DNA of 64,000 nt. Source: Pichia kudriavzevii (taxonomy: Eukaryota > Ascomycota > Pichiomycetes > Pichiales > Pichiaceae). Each line of letters starts with the position of its first letter. The first letter of the stretch is position 1. Of this stretch, positions 58,073 through 64,000 are shown piece after piece. Both the position numbers and the translations under genes were made by a program. The notes under the pieces are model-generated. The model made no database searches. It worked only from the letters and a program-made list of their open reading frames with translations, and had not been told where the DNA came from. The stretch is from positions 2,239,501-2,303,500 of the forward strand of contig NC_042506.1 in NCBI RefSeq assembly GCF_003054445.1. The letters run 5' to 3'.

Positions 58073-59335
58073 GAGCGAGATACAAATATGGCCGGTATCA
58101 TTGTTTAAAGAATGCGATAAGGGAGTTTCTAGATCCCCATCTCTCTCGTGGAAGGAGGACTACAATTGTTTGATGTTTTCGTTTCTACGGTATAAGTCCT
58201 AGTAAGGGTAGCTAAATGAAGCCTATAACGCCATCGACGACTTTATCTGTCTATATATACAGAGATGAATATATTATATATATATGTATCTAAAAATAGA
58301 TGCATGGATATGGGCAGAGCCAAGATTTAGCTGCAGCATAAATATGCGGAGACAATCTATATTTCTGTAAGTATTTGTTAGTGATGGTATAAGTAAGATG
58401 ATTTGTGGCTAAGCATGTATATGTCCTCATTGTAGTTACCGAGCGTCTGTTAACGCATTGATTTGAGATGAAGGGGGATGTAATAACCTTCTTGTAAGGA
58501 GTAGGTAAGGGCGTAAGATATTTTCGCCAAGAGAAACTGCAGGTTGCAGACAAGTCTGCCGGTGAACCGCACGAAAACGGCGAAATCGCCGGGCGGGATG
58601 CACAAATTTAAGCTTTCGGTTATAAAGACCAATAAAGAGAGGCAAAAGAAATTTCGAGGTGCCGATCTGTTGTATAAATGGAAGGAGAGGGGGGAAAGAG
58701 GGTTCAGATATAGTTTTGGTTTTCTAGTGAAGTTATCAGATAACTTGCATACTACATTTACATTTATCTCGATAGTATCGGTTGTCTCTTATGCTTCTCT
58801 AGGGAAGTCTCTGAAAGTGTACACTAGTATAGAGAAATAACTGGTTAGTTGAATGAGAATATGCAAGCAAACGAGCAAACCTGCAAGTGAGGAAGCAAGC
58901 AAACCAAATTGACAATGTGGGAAAATAGAAAAAAAGAGGCCATGTATTAGGTGAGAGAGAGAAAGAGAGAGTAAGTCTACTGTAGAGTGTACCATTTCGT
59001 TAATAGCAATACCATAAAGCTCTTGCAGTGACCCGTCAGGCAGGAGAATGCGCCCGGTGTCTTGCATTGCAGTAGTCCCATTTGAAAATGGTTCCCTTTC
59101 TCTCCTTTATATTTCTCCGAAACAAGCCTTCCTACTTTCCCTTTATTCCCCCGTATGGCTCCCATTTAATAGAGACTATATTGTCTCTTCGTGTAATGGT
59201 AATATTCTATAAAACATAACCTATATAGACAGCATCTACTATATGGTGTACATAGAAACAGGCTTAAAGGCAGTAGTATCTCTCCAAGAAACCAATAGTG
59301 AAATAAAGTGAGAATATAGGAAATGGCAAATAAAT

Positions 59336-59358
59336 GGGGAGGGGGAGGGGGGCAAGGG
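59336..59358 (+). other. G-quadruplex motif
   Basis: Four G-runs (4, 5, 6 and 3 Gs) with loops of 1, 1 and 3 bases fit the canonical G4 rule (G3+ with loops of 1-7). It lies about 1.2 kb upstream of the Con7-type ATG, outside the ATG-free leader. Confidence 0.6.
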
Positions 59359-59691
59359 ACCCGACTCGAGTGTTATTAGACTCTATTACTAAGATGACTG
59401 ATGCTGCAATATTTATGGCACTAATAAATGTGGTTTCCATTGAAGCCCCGCGATGTGCCATTGCGGGAAATTCAAAGTTGGAAATTGCCAATGGATATCC
59501 CGAAATAACCCCGAAAACATGCATAATCTTGCATTGGCCGATGCATTAAGAGGCTTGAAAAAGGAGTTTGATGGTGTAACAATTAGAGAGTTTAGAGCGG
59601 TTTCTGCAAAAAAATAGGCAAAAAACAAAGAGAAAAAAAATTGATCTTCTATGCATATTGGAGCCAAGAGGAATCGATCGATCTAGCAATG

Positions 59692-60535
59692 TGGCAATAC
59701 CCAAAGTGGGATATACTATTTCGATATTGAACTGAGATCCAGATTGTATATTAAGTGGAACACTTCCCACTTGATTATACCGTGTTCCGTGTTGATTTTT
59801 TTGCTCCCCTATTTTTTTCCTTGTCTTGTTTCTTCTACTTGGATTCTTTTTGCTGTTCTAGTTTGTACTGTTCTCTCAATTTTAGGCCGTAAACTATCTC
59901 CTCTAGCCAATAAGGAAAAAAAAAAACAAAAAAAAAACAAGGACTGCTTACATTCACAGGTATTCCTTTGAATTTTTAACAGAGTCTTATTGGGGTTTTT
60001 ATTGACGTGTTTCAAGTTAGTTAGATTTGTTTGTGTTTTATTTTCCCGATTTTTCTGTGATTCATCCTATTTTGTCAATTCTTTAACTTTCTAGGATACT
60101 TCAAGTTCTTTACTTTTGTTTTGTTTGTGTTTTTTCAGGGGTTTACTTTGATTTCCTTTTGATTCTATTCATTCCAAAGAAATCAAAGTTTAGATAACTT
60201 CAAATCATTCACAGAGATAACCTACTTCTTTGTCATTGAATCATCGCTCATCTTCAACACCTTCAAAGTTTACTATTCCACTGTGCTTTTTGGAAGATCT
60301 TATTGGGGAATCTGCTGTTGTGGTGTGTCCAAAAACTTAGACTTGACAGTAGAACTTACTAACATTCACGAAACAAAAAGAGGGGTTTTTTTTCTTCTTC
60401 TTCTAACAACAACTTCTCAAACCTGCTCCCAATACTTGAATTCTTTGATTCAAATTTCCACTTGGTTTCCAACTTTGTCTTTTCTTGCGTAATATTTCCA
60501 TTTCTCTAGGCTACCTATCAATATTATACTGGAAT
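59692..60535 (+). promoter_or_regulatory. probable long ATG-free 5' leader
   Basis: In these 844 nt directly before the zinc-finger ATG (60536) there is no ATG in any plus-strand frame, although at this base composition about 15 would be expected. CAT triplets (ATG on the other strand) are frequent. The segment is rich in T and C. This is what selection against upstream AUGs in a long transcribed leader would produce. Confidence 0.65.
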
Positions 60536-61804
60536 ATGACTCCAAATAATAACTTTTCAATTTCGAAAAGGAATCCTTCCAATCAACGGGGGTTCCCACA
60601 ACCACAATTAAGCTCAAACTTGTTTCAAGTCCATTATTTTCCTCCTCTAAATAATAATAACTACATGAATCCCGATCATACAATTGTTAATACGCCATTT
60701 ATTCTGAGAAGCTCCTCATCTCATCCTAATAATCATACAAACAGAATTACTTATTATTCAACTTCAAAAGGTTCTCATTGTAAACAAAATTCAGGTATTA
60801 TACAACCAAATACTAATATTAACCATACTAACGGTACTGATAATATTAATAGCACAATCACACTCCCAGATAATTCTTCTTCCCAATCACAAGTCTATTC
60901 CAATTATTCAACTGGATTGAATGGTTGCTCCGGGATCTACGATTTAAGGCCCAAACCGTCAAATTTGAATTCAACCACAGTTTCATCTTCATTGGTACCA
61001 TCAACATCAAGTTCAGTCTTGGATAATAACTTCCATTTACCTTCCCAAAGGCAAATCTCTTTTGATAATACTTCAGATTTGTCTCTCATTAAGAAAAGAA
61101 AAAGAAAGAAAGCAGAAGAAGTGCATCGATACTATCGATGCAACTTTCAAAATTGTGACAAAGCTTATGGTACATTGAACCATTTGAATACCCACATATC
61201 AATCCAAAAACATGGTCCAAAGAGAATGCCCCAAGAATTTGCCACTCTCAGGAAGCAACTAAGGGATAAAAGGAGGAAACATAAACTAGAATCTTCAGTT
61301 TGTGCTGCTGAAAAGCAATTTAAACCAGTTCGCTCTTTATTGTTAGTTCCAAAAAAAGTGAATTCTACTCCTTATCCTTCAACAAATTACATTGTTACTT
61401 CAAATCAAAATTTGTCTTCGTCAACGGGGAATTTAAATTCCCAACTCTCATCTCAAAGAACAAATGAAAATGTTTACCTGAAACTGAATAATCAGCCATG
61501 GGAATCCTCAAATACTGATTTAAATTGTCATTATTATCCTCTTAATGCCGTTACATCATTCACTTTGAGTTCAAACTCAGATTATAATTTTAATTCTAGC
61601 TTGAACTCAAACCAAGGGTTAGTTTTCAATTCAAATTTTAACTTCACTCCCAATTATCATTCTCATTCAGAATCAACGGTAATGGATCTCCAACAAAAAA
61701 GTTTTCAGTGTTCTCCAAAGAATAAAACTTCCCACGTTTATGCTTTATCTTCACAAACAAACCCTCATCCACCATTTATCAATTTGCAAAAGACCACATT
61801 CTAA
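60536..61804 (+). CDS. C2H2 zinc-finger transcription factor (Con7-type)
   Basis: 422-aa Asn/Ser-rich protein with one clear C2H2 finger (about 199-226): YRCNFQNC, then DKAYGTLNHLNTHISIQKHG, with C-x4-C-x12-H-x5-H spacing. It is followed by GPKRMPQEF and a basic run (RKQLRDKRRKHK). This finger and the KR-P-EEF tail match the Con7 family of fungal regulators, which control conidiation and infection-related growth in moulds; the yeast role is unknown to me. The rest is low complexity with NPN, NSN-type repeats. ATG 60536 is the first ATG after the long leader; the frame runs upstream only from a TTG. Other C2H2 families cannot be fully excluded. Confidence 0.75.
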   Translation: MTPNNNFSISKRNPSNQRGFPQPQLSSNLFQVHYFPPLNNNNYMNPDHTIVNTPFILRSSSSHPNNHTNRITYYSTSKGSHCKQNSGIIQPNTNINHTNGTDNINSTITLPDNSSSQSQVYSNYSTGLNGCSGIYDLRPKPSNLNSTTVSSSLVPSTSSSVLDNNFHLPSQRQISFDNTSDLSLIKKRKRKKAEEVHRYYRCNFQNCDKAYGTLNHLNTHISIQKHGPKRMPQEFATLRKQLRDKRRKHKLESSVCAAEKQFKPVRSLLLVPKKVNSTPYPSTNYIVTSNQNLSSSTGNLNSQLSSQRTNENVYLKLNNQPWESSNTDLNCHYYPLNAVTSFTLSSNSDYNFNSSLNSNQGLVFNSNFNFTPNYHSHSESTVMDLQQKSFQCSPKNKTSHVYALSSQTNPHPPFINLQKTTF

Positions 61805-62296
61805 TTGGAAATACAAGTCTACCTTTTTTTTAAGTCCTGGAATCTGTATCTACATTCCCATATCCATTTTTGCTTCTATTCTTACTTTTACTTTTGCGTT
61901 GTTCATTACTTCTACTGTTTTCCTTTTATCTTGCTTGCTAACTACTGTTGAATGTCTCTACTGGTCTCGTCCATTTTTCATTTCTTTTAAACTTTTACCC
62001 GTGCCGCCATTTTACCTGGTATACCCCTTCATCTATAAATTTATCTATACCTTCTTTTTCTTCATTTAGTTTCTCTCTAAATTCTAAGTTAGTACAATCT
62101 TTGTTCCACTTCATCATAATGCTATCACCGACGTCAACACCGATACTGATGGTATTACCCTTTTCAATTGTCGGTGCCAATCAACCATTATCATAAAGTC
62201 AATTTATTCCAACAAAATACAATTACTTTCTCAAGACCAGAAAACTAAGCTTCACTACATATGCTACTTACAATGCTACTGATTAAAAGCCAATAA
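61805..62296. other. intergenic between convergent Con7-type and TilS genes
   Basis: 492 bp of AT-rich 3' flank shared by two convergent genes. The zinc-finger gene's 3' side is T- and C-rich up to about 62070. Small open frames in it have no coding character. Confidence 0.5.
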
Positions 62297-63709
62297 TCAA
62301 GCAGCTATTTCTCGTTTCGGGACAACTTCAAATCCTGCCTCCACCAACAACGCCACACCATCACTTGTACTCTTACTGCTAATAACAGGGGCACTGACAG
62401 CAATCAGTTTATTTAGATCGTCGACTTCATGAACCAATTTTTTGCTATTCGAACGAGTCAAAGGTTGAATATCGTAACTGAATGGGACATGAGGGTTTAG
62501 TGGCTTAATAAAAAACCGGTTATCATAGAAATAGGGAAAGCTTTTTATGTTATAAACAGTTGCATTGTTAATACTATTTCTATGGGGTGGCTCCCTAAAG
62601 ATTTCAACACTTAGATACCCATCTCTATCCAGCTCCCATTGAAACAAGCATCCTGATAACGTCCTCTTCCCCCGCCTACTTTGAAGCATATCCTCAATCA
62701 AACTATGGCACGAATTGCAAGGTTCGATTGTAGAATATTTATTGTCAAATTTTGTAAAATTATAGTGGAAAGTAGCACTTGGACTCACCGTCCAACTTTC
62801 GTTGTACAAGAATCGATCCAACAATAAATAATCAACAGTGGTGAATTCGTAGCCTTCAGGTATCTTGATTTTGATACTCTTGGAGTAATACCTCTCAATG
62901 AAATCACTCTTAATTTGGAAATTGTCACTATGTTTTAAATCGTTCAGTTTCTTATAGATACTTTCATTCATCAGCTTAACCGTTTTCTCATGTAGTTGAA
63001 TAAGCGTATCACAGTTGGCCTCATTCTGTCTCAAGTATGATCTTATTCTGTTACGTCTAGTTAAGGTTACATCATCATTGGTGTAATCCTCAAACCATTT
63101 TAATTGGTTCTCTTTTGCGTAGCTATATATTTCATTTTTCCTGATGTTCAGCAGTGGACGGATCAGATCGATCTTATGAGTATCCCTTAAATTAGCCGGT
63201 GTAACCATCTTCATACCCATCAATCCAAATAAAGTCGAGTTTGACTGCAGCCTGATCATAAAAGTCTCCATTTGATCATCTAAATGATGTCCCATAAAAA
63301 GAAAAGGTATTTTGGAGGAGGAACAATATTGATACATTAGTTTGTATCGCAGTTCCCTTGCATGCCTCTCAATTTGGCTTTCACTGATAGTTTCATTTAT
63401 TTTCAAGATTTGGTGTATTATAGGTAACTTATTTTTTGTCAAAAGGATATCATTCAACAACAGCGCCTCATTGGCACTCTCCCTGCGAAGTCCATGATCA
63501 ATAGTTATTGCATGGATGGTCAATCCACGCAGATACCTCTCTCTATATTTTAGTAGTAAATCAAGTAAGACTATCGAGTCAACTCCACCACTCAAGGCAA
63601 TCGATATTCGTGGATTTCTAGTAAAGGTATTGTTCGATTGTTTCAATGTTGTAACGATTTGTTTCATTGAAACCTTGAATTTGGTAAAAACTTTCTCCGA
63701 TATCGTCAT
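62297..63709 (-). CDS. tRNA(Ile)-lysidine synthase, TilS-like
   Basis: 470-aa PP-loop ATP pyrophosphatase of the TilS/MesJ family, which converts C34 of tRNA-Ile(CAU) to lysidine so that it reads AUA. The ATP motif SGGVDS (about 40-45), ITIDHGLR, RYKLMYQYC and FLFMGHHLDDQMETFMIRL (about 140-158) are all typical. RPLLNIRKNEIYSYAKENQL and the catalytic-loop NDDVTLTRRNRIR follow, then an extra C-terminal domain. The N-terminus MTISEKVFTKFKVSMKQ is basic and weakly amphipathic, so mitochondrial import is plausible; that is where a lysidine tRNA would exist in a yeast. I recall no S. cerevisiae counterpart. ATG at 63707-63709; an inner ATG follows at residue 15. Confidence 0.85.
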   Translation of the reverse strand: MTISEKVFTKFKVSMKQIVTTLKQSNNTFTRNPRISIALSGGVDSIVLLDLLLKYRERYLRGLTIHAITIDHGLRRESANEALLLNDILLTKNKLPIIHQILKINETISESQIERHARELRYKLMYQYCSSSKIPFLFMGHHLDDQMETFMIRLQSNSTLFGLMGMKMVTPANLRDTHKIDLIRPLLNIRKNEIYSYAKENQLKWFEDYTNDDVTLTRRNRIRSYLRQNEANCDTLIQLHEKTVKLMNESIYKKLNDLKHSDNFQIKSDFIERYYSKSIKIKIPEGYEFTTVDYLLLDRFLYNESWTVSPSATFHYNFTKFDNKYSTIEPCNSCHSLIEDMLQSRRGKRTLSGCLFQWELDRDGYLSVEIFREPPHRNSINNATVYNIKSFPYFYDNRFFIKPLNPHVPFSYDIQPLTRSNSKKLVHEVDDLNKLIAVSAPVISSKSTSDGVALLVEAGFEVVPKREIAA

Positions 63710-64000
63710 TTTCGTATTTTAGTATACACCACAGCTTACAGCGAATAACGTGTCATCAAACTATCGTTTCGAAAACAGATTAGCAGGCGCAAGGCTCATA
63801 TGTGCAATCTTCCAAAAGGCACGAAAACATCAGAGAAGAAAAAAAATATGAAATGAAATAAGTAACAGACGAGTATCTGCAAGTCGCCTGGCTGATCCAA
63901 ATATATACTTCAATGTAGTTTTCTTTCTTGGTGTGTGTACTTCTGAACCAGACGGCAAGATTGACTATATGAGTTCCCGCGGGGAGAAAATACAGGCAAT
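63710..64000. other. right edge: TilS promoter
   Basis: 291 bp upstream of the TilS-like gene to the window end. No gene is recognised. A CCCGCGGGG palindrome lies at 63977-63985. Confidence 0.4.

Larger units (their letters stand above)
58073..60535. other. 2.46-kb intergenic region upstream of the Con7-type gene
   Basis: No gene is supported. It includes a TA microsatellite (about 58255-58290), a perfect inverted repeat CGGCGAAATCGCCG at 58578-58591, a G-quadruplex motif at 59336-59358, and a pyrimidine-rich leader-like stretch from about 59700. That last part has no ATG at all on the plus strand from 59692 to 60535. Confidence 0.7.

Noticed and set aside
58544-58840. 98-codon open frame in the long intergenic region
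   Set aside because: It starts at TTG, lacks family resemblance, and its codon use differs from neighbouring genes.
60357-60363. TACTAAC branchpoint-like word plus TTTCTCTAG at about 60502-60510, suggesting a 5' UTR intron before the zinc-finger gene
   Set aside because: No GTATGT-like donor was found in the upstream 700 nt, and an AG lies 16-17 bases after the branchpoint word. RNA reads spanning the site would settle it.
1-64000. CRISPR arrays, prophage, insertion sequences and biosynthetic clusters
   Set aside because: This is eukaryotic nuclear DNA; no regularly spaced repeats, transposase, reverse transcriptase or clustered secondary-metabolism genes were seen.

Overview
This window is nuclear DNA of a budding yeast (Saccharomycotina). 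It holds 26 convincing protein genes, nearly all single-exon and closely packed on both strands, plus one intronless initiator tRNA-Met gene. Most products match well-known yeast proteins: Sla1, Mep2, Clu1, Emp70, Rax2, Trs85, Rmd9, Jem1, Iks1, Itt1, Skg6, Ape3, Puf4, Apl3. The yeast is not Saccharomyces itself. It carries genes I do not recall in S. cerevisiae: a Tudor-SN/SND1 nuclease, a UPF0183/PHAF1-like protein, a TilS-like tRNA-Ile lysidine synthetase and a Con7-type zinc finger. CTG reads as leucine at an invariant SH3 position of Sla1, which argues against the CTG-Ser and CTG-Ala clades. I cannot name the species.

Layout. 0-4 kb: PLP-homeostasis protein and AP-2 alpha (Apl3), neighbours also in S. 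cerevisiae. 4-9 kb: Skg6/Tos2-type bud-site membrane protein and a divergently transcribed kinase of the Elm1/Sak1/Tos3 type, sharing a 1.3-kb control region with SCB and MCB motifs. 9-18 kb: vacuolar aminopeptidase Y, a hexanucleotide satellite, a Puf4-like RNA-binding protein and Sla1. 18-26 kb: a GCR1_C-domain transcription factor, the ammonium permease Mep2 behind a GATA-rich promoter, an unknown coiled-coil protein, and kinase Iks1. 26-35 kb: a Rab5-type GTPase divergent from the UPF0183 protein, Rmd9, Jem1, and an Aro10-like 2-oxo acid decarboxylase with a striking CGG array upstream. 35-45 kb: Clu1, Emp70, the tRNA, then about 2.8 kb without an intact gene. 45-54 kb: Tudor-SN, Trs85, Rax2. 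54-64 kb: Itt1, a Pex28-type peroxisomal protein, a 2.5-kb intergenic region whose last 844 nt have no ATG, the Con7-type zinc finger, and TilS.

Themes. Several genes act in vesicle traffic and polarity: Apl3, Sla1, Rab5-type GTPase, Emp70, Trs85, Rax2, Skg6. A nitrogen/amino-acid group (Mep2, Aro10-like, Ape3) shows recognisable regulatory sites at two of its promoters. There is no operon-like logic and no intact mobile element. I found no convincing evidence of a wholly new multi-gene system. The best leads are the CGG-N7 array, the ATG-free leader, the kinase with DFD in place of DFG, and the genes missing from the model yeast.

Start codons were chosen as ATG. Longer open frames beginning at TTG or GTG were trimmed for Skg6, the Elm1-like kinase, Puf4-like, the coiled-coil protein, Jem1, Clu1, Emp70, Pex28-like and the Con7-type protein.
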